A stretch of DNA of 64,000 nucleotides from Anas platyrhynchos. Taxonomy: Eukaryota; Chordata; Aves; Anseriformes; Anatidae. The position numbers were made by a program, and so were the translations under genes. Every line of letters starts with the position of its first letter. Positions within the stretch are counted from its first letter, which is position 1. Under the pieces are notes generated by a model. That model was not told the DNA's origin, searched no databases, and was given only the letters and a program-made list of their open reading frames with translations. This document shows, piece after piece, positions 20,504-29,740 of this stretch. The stretch is taken from NCBI RefSeq assembly GCF_047663525.1, contig NC_092603.1:2314001-2378000 (forward strand). The letters are read 5' to 3'.

Positions 20504-23500
20504 TTCTCTACCCGAGCAGCAATATCTTGCCACAATGCAGCAGCCCAGATGGGTTTGCCCCTACGCTGCCAGTTGTTTTGCTTCCATTGCTGTAACCATC
20601 CCCACAGGGCATTTGCTACCATCCATGAATCGGTGTAGAGATAGAGAACTGGCCATTTTTCTCGTTCAGCAATGTCTAAAGCCAGCTGAATGGCTTTCAC
20701 TTCTGCAAACTGACTCGATTCACCTTCTCCCTCAGCAGCTTCTGCAACTCGTCGCGTAGGACTCCATACAGCAGCCTTCCATCTCCGATGCTTCCCCACA
20801 ATACGACAGGACCCATCAGTGAACAGGGCATATTTCTTTTCATTCTCTGGCAACTGGTTGTACAGTGGGGCTTCTTCAGCACGACCCACCTCCTCCTCTG
20901 ATGATATCCCAAAGTATTTGCCTTCTGGCCAGTCCATGATCACTTCCAATATTCCTGGGCGACTGGGGTTTCCTATTCGAGCCCGCTGAGTAATCAGTGC
21001 AACCCACTTGCTCCATGTAGCATCAGTTGCATGATGCGTAGAGGGGACCCTTCCCTTGAACATCCAGCCTAGTACCGGCAATCGGGGTGCTAGGAGGAGC
21101 TGCGCTTCAGTACCGACCACCTCCGAAGCAGATCGAACTCCTTCATATGCTGCCAATATCTCCTTTTCAGTTGGAGTATAGCGGGCCTCAGATCCTCTGT
21201 ATCCCCGACTCCAAAACCCCAGGGGCCGACCTCGAGTTTCCCCAGGTTCTTTCTGCCAGAGGCTCCAGGTGGGGCCGTTCTCCCCGGCTGCAGTGTAGAG
21301 CACATTCTTTACATCTGGTCCTGTTCGAACTGGCCCAAGGGCTACTGCGTGGACTATTTCCTGCTTGATTTGTTCAAAGGCTTGTCGTTGTTCAGGGCCC
21401 CATTCAAACTCATTCTTCTTACGGGTTACTTGGTAGAGCGGGTTTACCATCAGACTGTAATTTGGGATGTGCATTCTCCAAAACCCCACAACACCTAGGA
21501 AAGTCTGTGTTTCTTTTTTGTCAGTTGGTGGAGACATAGCTGTTATTTTGTTGATCACATCCATTGGGATTTGACGATGTCCATCTTGCCATTTTATTCC
21601 TAAAAACTGGATCTCTCGTGCAGGTCCTTTGACTTTATTCTGTTTTATGGCAAAACCGGCTTTCAGAAGGATTTGGACTATTTTCTTCCCTTTTTCGAAA
21701 ACTTCCTCTGCTGTGTCACCCCACACAATAATGTCATCGATGTACTGCAGGTGTTCAGGAGCTTCCCCCTGCTCTAGCGCAGACTGGATCAGCCCATGGC
21801 AAACGGTAGGGCTGTGTTTCCACCCCTGGGGCAGCCGATTCCAAGTATATTGGACTCCCCTCCAAGTGAAGGCAAATTGTGGCCTGCACTCTGCTGCTAG
21901 AGGGATGGAGAAAAATGCATTAGCGATATCAATTGTGGCGTACCACTTGGCTGCCCTCGATTCAAGTTCATACTGAAGTTCCAGCATGTCCGGCACTGCA
22001 GCACTCAGTGGTGGCGTCACTTCGTTCAGGCCACGATAGTCCACTGTTAGTCTCCACTCGCCATTAGACTTTCGCACTGGCCATATGGGGCTATTGAAAG
22101 GTGAATGGGTCTTGCTGATCACTCCTTGGCTCTCCAATTGATGAATTAACTTAGGGATGGGAATCAGGGAGTCTCGGTTAGTGCGATATTGCCGCCGGTG
22201 CACAGTTGTGGTAGCGATTGGCACTTGCTGTTCTTCGACCCTCAGCAACCCCACAACAGAAGGGTCCTCTGAGAGACCAGGCAAGGTAGATAATTGTTTA
22301 ATGCCCTCTGTCTCTAAGGCAGCTATACCAAAAGCCCACCGGAACCCTTTGGGGTCCTTGCAATATCCTCTGCTAAGATAGTCTCTGCCAAGGATACATG
22401 GAACATCCGGGCCAGTCCCAATGCGGTGCTTTTCCCACTCATTCCCAGTCAGACTCACTTCAGCCTCCAATACAGTCAACTGCTGAGATCCCCCTGTCAC
22501 TCCACAAATATAGATGGGCTCTGGTCCTTTATAGCTCGATGGCATTATAGTACATTGTGCACCGGTGTCTACTAAAGCCTTATACTTCTGTGCGCGTGAT
22601 GTGCCAGGCCATCGAATCCACACAGTCCAATAAACTCGATTGTCCCTTTCCTCCCCCTGGCTGGAGGCAGGGCCCCCCGAATCCTGGTCAGAATCTTCTT
22701 CGTTTCTGTGTTTGAAGGATTGTCTGCTGGAAGTTGGAGCAGCAAACTTTTCGGAGAATCCTTTTTTCCTGATTGTTTTCTTTTGCAACTCACGTACCCG
22801 TGCCTCTAGGGTCGCGGTAGATTTTCCATCCCATTTTCTCATGTCCTCTCCATGGTCTCGTAAGTAAAACCACAGGGTGGCACGGGGTGAGTACCCACCA
22901 TATCGTCTTCCTTGTGTGGGTGAACGCCTACCCCTGACAGCTGAGACACTGCTTTGTACAGGTGCGGAGGAGAATAATCTCTCTTCAAGTTGGTGAACCT
23001 TTTCAGAAAGTTTCTCCCAAGTGTTCTCTTTTGGTCGGTGGTCACTGGTTGGTTCAGGTGGGGAGGACAATAGATTCTCTTCAAGTTGGTGAACCTTTTC
23101 AGAAAGTTTCTCCACAGCTGAGACGCAGGCCTGTAAGGAAGAGGAGAGACTTTCTTCGTACTGCCGGAGTTGTTTAGCCGCTTCATCCACTGTGGGTTCC
23201 TCATCCTCTTTCCAGGCCATTATTGCCAATGAGCTGGCATATGATGATGGTGCACTCCGTACAAACTTCCGCCACATGGGTCGTGTACACTTGACTTCAT
23301 CTGGATCTTTGGATGTTTGTCCGAGGTCTGGGTCCTCATAAATCACTTCCCGTACGGCTAATTCCCTCAGGTACTGGATTCCCTTCTCCATAGTGGTCCA
23401 CTTGCCTGGTAGACATAAAAGTTCTTCCTTGAAGGGATACCTTTCCCTCACAGCTGAGAGGAGACGCCTCCAGAGGCTGGTGGATTGTGCTCCATCTGCA

Positions 23501-23820
23501 ATTGCTTTGTCAATGCCGGCATCTCGAGCAAGGGATCCCAGCCGCTTGGCTTCCCTGCCGTCTAATTCCACACAATTGGCTCCAGAGTCCCAGCACCGGA
23601 GCAGCCAGGTGACAAGCTGCTCACCTATACAGCGACCAAAATCTTTTCGCACATCTCGTAGCTCGCGCTCGTTTAGGCTTCGGGTAGTTACTGTTGCTTT
23701 TTCGGCATCCTCATCTTCCTCCTCCTGAATCCTTGATGGCCCAGCGTCGTCATCATCTTCGTCATCTCTATACTTAGTTTTGGCAGAAGCCTTACCTGGA
23801 TTGGCAGAAGACTCTGCGTT
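20455..23820 (-). CDS. ERV-L gag-pro-pol frame, truncated before integrase
   Basis: The frame is open from just after a TAG at 23821-23823 to 20455, over 1100 codons, with no stop. Measured from the GTG at 23652: capsid-like Gag at about 1-170 (WRKFVRSAPSSYA is typical of ERV-L Gag), coiled-coil repeats 180-230, protease DTGA near 362, reverse transcriptase LPQGW and YIDD near 607-640, RNase H with TDGS near 945 and TDS near 1007. No CCHC zinc knuckle is seen, and there is no env. The last about 13 residues come from CR1, so the RNase H end and integrase are lost. No ATG lies between the TAG and the Gag core, so translation must enter from the leader frame. Endogenous retroviral protein, class III by similarity. 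Confidence 0.85.
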   Translation of the reverse strand, partial: NAESSANPGKASAKTKYRDDEDDDDAGPSRIQEEEDEDAEKATVTTRSLNERELRDVRKDFGRCIGEQLVTWLLRCWDSGANCVELDGREAKRLGSLARDAGIDKAIADGAQSTSLWRRLLSAVRERYPFKEELLCLPGKWTTMEKGIQYLRELAVREVIYEDPDLGQTSKDPDEVKCTRPMWRKFVRSAPSSYASSLAIMAWKEDEEPTVDEAAKQLRQYEESLSSSLQACVSAVEKLSEKVHQLEENLLSSPPEPTSDHRPKENTWEKLSEKVHQLEERLFSSAPVQSSVSAVRGRRSPTQGRRYGGYSPRATLWFYLRDHGEDMRKWDGKSTATLEARVRELQKKTIRKKGFSEKFAAPTSSRQSFKHRNEEDSDQDSGGPASSQGEERDNRVYWTVWIRWPGTSRAQKYKALVDTGAQCTIMPSSYKGPEPIYICGVTGGSQQLTVLEAEVSLTGNEWEKHRIGTGPDVPCILGRDYLSRGYCKDPKGFRWAFGIAALETEGIKQLSTLPGLSEDPSVVGLLRVEEQQVPIATTTVHRRQYRTNRDSLIPIPKLIHQLESQGVISKTHSPFNSPIWPVRKSNGEWRLTVDYRGLNEVTPPLSAAVPDMLELQYELESRAAKWYATIDIANAFFSIPLAAECRPQFAFTWRGVQYTWNRLPQGWKHSPTVCHGLIQSALEQGEAPEHLQYIDDIIVWGDTAEEVFEKGKKIVQILLKAGFAIKQNKVKGPAREIQFLGIKWQDGHRQIPMDVINKITAMSPPTDKKETQTFLGVVGFWRMHIPNYSLMVNPLYQVTRKKNEFEWGPEQRQAFEQIKQEIVHAVALGPVRTGPDVKNVLYTAAGENGPTWSLWQKEPGETRGRPLGFWSRGYRGSEARYTPTEKEILAAYEGVRSASEVVGTEAQLLLAPRLPVLGWMFKGRVPSTHHATDATWSKWVALITQRARIGNPSRPGILEVIMDWPEGKYFGISSEEEVGRAEEAPLYNQLPENEKKYALFTDGSCRIVGKHRRWKAAVWSPTRRVAEAAEGEGESSQFAEVKAIQLALDIAEREKWPVLYLYTDSWMVANALWGWLQQWKQNNWQRRGKPIWAAALWQDIAARVENLAGKKTSLAEQRIVA
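22960..23125 (-). repeat. Duplicated coiled-coil segment in Gag
   Basis: Two copies about 110 bp apart encode EKLSEKVHQLEE followed by N/R-L, then a Ser/Pro-rich spacer. The DNA of each copy is almost identical over about 40 bases, so the duplication is recent or maintained. Heptad spacing suggests a Gag oligomerisation helix. Confidence 0.75.
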
Positions 23821-25522
23821 CTAAACGACCTGAATTTCTATACCATATTTTCACCTTCTCTACAGGGGCAGCTTGCACTGCTACTGCTCGTTTCTCTGAC
23901 TTTGTTACAGAGTCTGCCACAGGGGTTGGAATGCCCTCTGCAGGGTCAACTTGCACTGCTACAGCTCGTTTCTCTGACCCCGTTACAGGGGTTGGAATAC
24001 CCTCTGCAGGGTCAACCTGCACTGCTACAGCTCGTTTCCCTGACCCCGTTACAGGGGTTGGAATACCCTCTGCAGGATCAACTTGCACTGCTACAGCTCG
24101 TTTCTCTGACCCCGTTACAGGGGTTGGAATACCCTCTGCAGGATCAACCTGCACTGCTACAGCTCGTTTCCCTGACCCCGTTACAGGGATTGGAATACCC
24201 TCTGCAGGGTCAACCTGCACTGCTACAGCTCGTTTCCCTGACACGGCCACAGGAGCTGGAGCAGTTGCAGGAACCGGAGCTGTAGCGGCTACAGGAGCTG
24301 GAGCTGGAGCAGCTTCAGGAGCTGGGACTGGAGCAGTTGCAGGAACTGGGACTGGAGTAGCGGCCGGAGCTGGAACTGGAGCGGCTGCAGGAGCTGGAGC
24401 TGGAGCAGTTGCAGGAACTGGGACTGGAGTAGCGGCCGGAGCTGGAACTGGAGCGGCTGCAGGAGCTGGAGCTGGAGCGGCTGCAGGAGCTGGGATTGGA
24501 GTAGCGGCCGGAGCTGGAACTGGAGCGGCTGCAGGAGCTGGGACTGGGGCGGCTGCAGGAGCTGGATTTGGAGCTGCTGCAGGAACCGGATCTGGAGCGG
24601 CTGCAGGAACCGGATCTGGAGCGGCTGCCGAGTCCACCGTAGGGGTCACAGTGGCCGTTGGATCTGTCACAGGGCTTGGAGTGGCCGCAGGGTCTGTCAC
24701 TAAGTTGATAGCAGTATCAATGGCAGCTCGATAGGCATGAGCCAGGCCCCAGCACGTTACAATGATTTGTGTTACTTTGGAACTGCCAGCATCATGACAC
24801 CTTTTTTTCAAGCATTCTGCCAGTTTTTGAGGATTTTGCCATTGCTCAGGGGTGAATTTCCAACACACTGGGGGTGCCAACTGCTCTAGATGCCTGCCCA
24901 TATCCACCCATACTCCCTGCCACCCACAACTATCCTGCCTCCGGGCAGATCTCCAGATGAGCTCCCCAAGTAGTTGTTTAACTTTAAGCAGAATCTGAAG
25001 TGCATTCATGAGGCAGAACAACAAGACTATGGTATTCCGAGTATCCCAATAATATTCAATATCTTGGAGAGCTATTTTGACAAGCTCAGGGGATAAGAGG
25101 GTGGTGAAGGAGGAAGGCAGATATTTTGAGGGAGAAGGCAGAGTGATCCAGGAGGATACAGGGGTGGTGAAGGAGAAAGGGAGAGTAATCAAGTAAGAAA
25201 AATTATCTTCCACTTTTCCCTCCACAGATTGATTCCCTAATGGAAAAAAACAATAGGTATAATTGCTAATAGTTTCCAAGATACAGTTTCCAAAGTACAG
25301 AGTCGACGATGTTACTGAATACAAATAACAAGTTAGAGTCATGACCACATATTTCATCGTCTCATAAGCCATTGCTACAACACACAGCACCATAATGATC
25401 TGAAACCAAGGCCCGGAGAGAATAAACAACACGACAGAGAGCAAATACGGGAAATAATGTACTATAATACTCAATTTGGAAAACAGGCGCAGCAGAGTTG
25501 AGATTAAAGCAATCAGCATCAT
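23792..25522 (-). CDS. ERV-L leader frame: membrane segments plus Pro/Ala and 22-residue repeats
   Basis: A 576-residue frame lies between the primer-binding site and gag; its ATG is about 90 bases after the PBS. Residues 1-75 have two or three hydrophobic stretches (LLSVVLFILSG, IIMVLCVVAMAY). Around 165-185 there is another (IVLLFCLMNALQILL). About 285-430 is a Pro/Ala repeat (AAPVPAP type). The rest is five full and one partial copies of a 22-residue unit built on KRAVAVQVDPAEGIPTPV, with S-G-K and S-E-K variants. The stop overlaps the start of the open gag frame by 29 bases, in a +1 relation. A diverged copy of the N-terminal part is kept at 38295-38663. I know no such protein in ERV-L; function is unknown. 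It could be an N-terminal extension of Gag, separated by an indel. Confidence 0.75.
   Translation of the reverse strand: MMLIALISTLLRLFSKLSIIVHYFPYLLSVVLFILSGPWFQIIMVLCVVAMAYETMKYVVMTLTCYLYSVTSSTLYFGNCILETISNYTYCFFPLGNQSVEGKVEDNFSYLITLPFSFTTPVSSWITLPSPSKYLPSSFTTLLSPELVKIALQDIEYYWDTRNTIVLLFCLMNALQILLKVKQLLGELIWRSARRQDSCGWQGVWVDMGRHLEQLAPPVCWKFTPEQWQNPQKLAECLKKRCHDAGSSKVTQIIVTCWGLAHAYRAAIDTAINLVTDPAATPSPVTDPTATVTPTVDSAAAPDPVPAAAPDPVPAAAPNPAPAAAPVPAPAAAPVPAPAATPIPAPAAAPAPAPAAAPVPAPAATPVPVPATAPAPAPAAAPVPAPAATPVPVPATAPVPAPEAAPAPAPVAATAPVPATAPAPVAVSGKRAVAVQVDPAEGIPIPVTGSGKRAVAVQVDPAEGIPTPVTGSEKRAVAVQVDPAEGIPTPVTGSGKRAVAVQVDPAEGIPTPVTGSEKRAVAVQVDPAEGIPTPVADSVTKSEKRAVAVQAAPVEKVKIWYRNSGRLERRVFCQSR
23905..24245 (-). 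repeat. 66-bp tandem repeats in the leader frame
   Basis: About five and a half units of 66 bp keep the reading frame and differ by only a few bases each. The alternating G/E codon after Ser suggests unit-pair duplication. Confidence 0.9.
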
Positions 25523-25610
25523 GACAGGTGACTATTAAGCAGGTCTAATCCTTACACCAATTTTAGTTTAACACACTCTGGTCAGATCTGCCGTTATCTC
25601 AACCTTTCGG

Positions 25611-25628
25611 GCCCCACGTTGGGCGCCA
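25611..25628 (-). other. Primer-binding site for tRNA-Lys
   Basis: The minus strand reads TGGCGCCCAACGTGGGGC, exactly complementary to the 3' end of tRNA-Lys with CCA. It lies 7 bases (GTCTTTT) after the 5' LTR. Mammalian ERV-L uses tRNA-Leu, so the primer differs. The 3' half of the tRNA-like sequence at 3218-3293 matches it. Confidence 0.93.
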
Positions 25629-25635
25629 AAAAGAC

Positions 25636-26231
25636 TGTCGTGGTTTAACCCGGCCGGCAGCTAAACACCACGCAGCCGTTCGCTCACCCTCCCCCCTCCC
25701 TCTCTGGGACGGGGGAGAGAAATGGAAAGTGAAGCCCGTGAGTTGAGATAAAGACAGTTTAATAAGACAGGAAAATAATAATAACAAAATAATAATAAAA
25801 TAATAACAATAATAATACAATGGTGATAATAGGAAAGTAATAATAGTATGTACAAACAAGTGATGCACAATGCAATTGCTCACCACTCGCTGACCGATGC
25901 CCAGCCTAACCCCGAGCAGTCCGGCCCCCTCCCCCCAGCTAGCCACCCCTATATATTGTTTAGCATGACGTCAGATGGTATGGAATACCCCTTTGGCTAG
26001 TTTGGGTCACCTGTCCTGGGTCTGTCCCCTCCCAGCTCTTACTGCACCCCCAGCCTGCCCGTTGGCAGGACAGAGCAAAAGGCTGAGATGTCCTTGGCTT
26101 AGTATAAGCACTGCTCTGCAACAATTAAAGCATCGGGGTGTTATCAGCACTCTTCTCATCCTAAGCCAAAACACAGCATTCCACCAGCTACTAGGAAGAA
26201 AATTAATTCTGTGCTAACTGAAACCAGGACA
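25636..26231 (-). mobile_element. 5' LTR of the minus-strand ERV-L provirus
   Basis: This 596-bp LTR ends next to the PBS and is nearly identical to 19183-19778. On its outer side it abuts an olfactory receptor fragment, with CCCAG at 26232-26236. No CCCAG duplicate lies next to the other LTR, so the two ends do not come from one simple integration. Confidence 0.92.
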
Positions 26232-26323
26232 CCCAGGAAGAGTGCGAAGTGCAGGAGCTGCAGCTCCCGTGTTTCTGCAAATGCCATCAGGAGGAACTCA
26301 CTCACAGAGCTGATGTTGGGCAT
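26232..26323 (-). pseudogene. Olfactory receptor fragment cut by the LTR
   Basis: About 30 codons from the start (MPNISSVSEFLLMAFAETRE) match the N-terminus of the two OR14-type genes in this window up to FALFLG, where the LTR begins. The remainder of the receptor is not beyond the provirus. Upstream is the usual OR 5' flank. Confidence 0.88.
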
Positions 26324-28400
26324 TTGCTGGACACATTTGTCATGGACACTGCCAAATGAGAAACAAATAGAGAACGTCACAAGTAAAGTCTCTGAGCAAA
26401 ATTCAGATAATTCCCAATTAATGCCTTACATTTCCTGTTTCAAGAGGATCTTTTTCTCTCTCCCTGACTGGAGCTCTGCCCTTTGTTTCCTGAGTGTGCT
26501 GTACACTGCAGCCTCCTCTGCCCATGAGCTCCCAGTGAGCCTGCTCTGCTCCATTTGAGGTTCCAAGAGGAAAGGTTCCTGGGAAGTGACTCCCTCTGTT
26601 GAGTGAGGGGTGTTTGGCTGTGTGACTCTGTGTGCATCTTGCCTGTTCAATATCCAGGAGACAATATCAGCAGGTGGATCATGCGTATCGGGCCGGAGAG
26701 AACAGGGAGCATCTTCTCCTGCTTCACCCGCCATGCACAGCACTCCCCGTCAAAATTAGACACCACCAGCTGCCACGCTGGGCAAGGGAAAGAAGCAGGC
26801 ATGGGCAGGCAGGGCAGACCCAACCCAGTGCAGAGGCTGCGGTGTTGGTAAAGTAGAGCCTGTCCTCACAGCCCTGTGCCATCTGGCTGGCACAGACAGC
26901 AGAGGGACAAGAGCTCTGGAGTGTAAGAAGCGTTTGGAATATGCTCCTTGTCATATGGTAGGAATTTGGGGGTAAGACCTCTGTGGAGCCAGGAGCTGGA
27001 TTCAATGATCCTTGTGGGTCCCTTCCAACTCGGGATATTCTATGATTCAATGATTCTGTGCTTTCTTCCATGGAGGAAGGTGGAGGGGGCCTGCAACAAA
27101 TGTGACTACTTACACAGAGATTTAGGGTTCATACATCCCATATTCTCAGCCCCCCATATTATACAAGCCGTGACAGAAGCTCTAAGGGAAAGAAAGGAGA
27201 CCAGGGGGTGCTGCAAGGAAGGCACCTGCACTGCAGGGGATGGCAGGAAGGGAGCAGCTCCCTCTCACTGCCTGCCCATGTCCCTGCTGCCTGCAGCTGT
27301 CCCTGCTGGCAGCTCTTTCTCTGTCCCCATGTCTCCTCCTGTCCATGCTCACAGACCCCATTCCACCTGCTGTGTGCACAGCTCTGCCCTGCAGACACCT
27401 CCTGGGGATGGGGACAGCTCTGGGGACATCTTCCTCTCTGCATGTCCTAAAGAACGGTTCTGAAATGCCATGGAGCAGTCTGTAGGCAGAGAGAAGGGAA
27501 GGGATATTCTCAGGTTCATCACTAAGCTGTGCATGTCTCAATGTTTAATGCAGTAGGAAGCTCAGTCACCTGTGCAAATCCAACCACTCTGTTAACACAG
27601 AGCCTGCCCCAGAATCAGAGCAGAAGAGGCAGGCAGAGTGCAGAAAGAGCCTTCCCTTTGCGGGCAGCCCCTGCCCTACCCTTCCTCTGCCAAAGCCCCT
27701 GGGCTTCCCAGGCAGGCAGAGTGCTGAGCCTGGCAGGCAGCAGAGGCTCTGCCCCAGCACACAGCCCCTGGGGCACAGCAGGGACCCTGCTCTGCACCAC
27801 AGCCCTGGGCACCCCTGCAGCTGCCCTGCAGAACCTTCTCCTCCACACCGCACAAGCCACGAGAGACATCCTGGCAGCTCCTGGCCAGGCAGAGACATCC
27901 CGCATCCAGAAGCCCCTTCCACAAACCTCCCCTGCACTGTCCTGCAGCCAGAGACTTACCGTGGGCAGAGCTGTGAAGGTTTCTCCTGCACTGAGCTCTC
28001 CTCTGTGCGCACCCTCCAGGCTGCCTGGAATCCCTTTTGCCTGGGTGCCTGTGGTCAGAGCCCCCAGCCCTGCTGCGCTGTGCAGAGGAGCTGCTCCTGG
28101 GCAGAGCTGTCTCTCTGCACCAGGGCTCTCTTGCCAGGAGCTCTCTCTGTCCCAGGAGCCCAGCTCAGCTCAGCAGTACAGGCCCAGCCCAAGGCATTGC
28201 AGTCACCCCTCTGGGGGCTTTCCTGATGAGCCCACAAACCTCAGGCACTGAAAGCAAGGTGAAAGAACCTCTCAAGAAGCCCAAGTCACATTCAAGTTTC
28301 CTGCAGTGTCCCCCGAGGGCCAGCACTGACACAGCCTCCCTTGGAGCTCGTTAGAGCAGAACATTGGAGGCACTGAGGAAAAGGAGACAAAGGCAATGTG
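26324..28400. repeat. Low-copy OR-flank duplication with CR1 tail
   Basis: 27560-28260 shares CAGAGCCCCCAGCCCTGC and TGCAGAGGAGCTGCTCCTGGGC blocks with 34860-35550, 41580-42000 (inverted) and 51077-51500. These are duplicated flanks of olfactory receptor genes. 26970-27062 is a CR1 3' tail on the plus strand (GATATTCTATGATTCAATGATTCTGTG). No protein gene is supported; Leu/Ala/Gly-rich frames are compositional. Confidence 0.6.
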
Positions 28401-29380
28401 AAGTTGACACTGATGTGTGGACAAACTGGATGTGTTTCACCAAGCACAAGGGCCAGGCCTTGACATCCAGCCCCTGGGAAGGGAGATCCTTTCCCTTTCC
28501 ACCTTGCTCCGGGCTCTTCCTGGGGCAGTAGGAGATGGGGATGTGCAGGAGAATGGTACGACCCCTGCCTGGTTCATCAGGGAGGATGAGGAGGCCCTGG
28601 TACTTTAGCAATGAGCTGTCTCCTCATAGGCCTCAGTGACAGAGACAACAACCACAGGCATGGACACAAAGACCTCAGTTTGTTGGGACTTTCAGCCTTG
28701 CCTATGCCCTTGCTCCTCTGATGACCAGAGTAACTTAGCAACTTCCAGACCTGCACCTCATTCCCTTTTGCCTGTAGACTGGGAAACTGGGTCCCAGTCT
28801 GCCCCGATGTGTGGGGTTACTCTTCCTCTGGTGTAGGACAAAGCTCTTCTCATTGTAAATGTCAAGAGGTTTCTGTTGGCAAAATCCTGCAGTTTCTCAA
28901 GGTCCTACCACACTGATGCTCCATTCTGTCAGCAGTTCATGTCTGCAGGCAGATGGTTCAACTTTCGTGTGATTGTGCTATCTCTGACAAGACAGCAGCA
29001 TCAGGAGTTGCAGGAAAGTTTGGGTAACACAGGAGTAACCAGTTGAATGGAATTGCAGCACAGAGTCACAGAATGGTAGGGGATGGAAGGATGCCAGGTT
29101 CCACCGCTTCCCTACTTCCTTCTCATGCATGCTGTCAGTTTGTCTGGAGCTATGTCCTGAATGTTATGGGGTTGTGCAGCTCAAAATTAGAAGGACCAAA
29201 GCCCAGCTGGTGCTAAATCTGTCTATTACTGTCAAAGACAATAAAAAACTGTTTATATAAACACTTTAAATAAAGGAGGATTAAGGAGAATCATCATTCT
29301 TGTTAGATGTTGGGAAAATCTGGTGCTGATCTGGAGATAAGGTAGAGGCTGAGGTACTTATGCGGGCCCATGAAGACCCA
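28400..29380. other. Intergenic, with a short CR1 tail
   Basis: About 29055-29170 carries an old CR1 3' end (CACAGAATGGTAGGGGATGGAAGG) in minus orientation. 28620-28760 resembles 35965-36130 (CTCCTCATAGGC ... CACTGA/CAGTGA), part of the OR-flank duplication. No gene is seen. Confidence 0.5.
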
Positions 29381-29384
29381 TATG

Positions 29385-29740
29385 CGGACCTTCTTTCTGT
29401 CGGGGTCCTCCTGGGTCTGGAGGCAGAGGGGATCCCACAGTCAGCACGCCAAGCAGGTGCCTTCTGCTGGCCTAGCAGGGCCACTGGAAGATATCAGTGC
29501 AAAAGTACAGATCCCAGGTCTATGTGAAGGGTGACCTGCCACCTACAGACAGAAGTGACCTCACAGTCTCTTTCTGTGTCACGTTCCTGCTGCTGCCTTA
29601 TGAACTACAGAGACAGAAGTGACCTCACAGTCTCTTTCTGTGTCACGTTCCTGCTGCTGCCCTATGAACTACAGAGACAGAAGTGACCTCACAGTCCCTG
29701 CCACAGTCACATTCCTCCTGCTGGGGCAGGAGATCCTGAG
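29385..29740. repeat. 65-bp tandem repeat and copy of a dispersed unit
   Basis: About three copies of a unit of roughly 65 bp containing ACAGAAGTGACCTCACAGTC and TGTCACGTTCCTGCTGCTGCC lie at 29540-29720. 29385-29490 is an inverted copy of a block also found at 36958-37060, 55105-55205 and 57540-57645 (GGCCCTGCTAGGCCAGCAGAAG in the direct copies). Confidence 0.75.

Noticed and set aside
22960..24650. CRISPR array
   Set aside because: Regular repeats here are coding tandem repeats without unique spacers, in animal DNA.
23931..24734. 267-codon plus-strand frame with repeats
   Set aside because: It is the antisense of the 66-bp and Pro/Ala repeats of the ERV-L leader frame, and repeats keep any frame open.
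20455..26231. An env gene in the minus-strand provirus
   Set aside because: No surface or transmembrane glycoprotein motif is present. The hydrophobic segments are in the leader frame 5' of gag, and the 3' part is lost.
27529..28251. 240-codon frame beside the OR fragment
   Set aside because: It is Ala/Ser/Pro-rich, overlaps similar frames on the other strand, and lies in the repeated OR flank.
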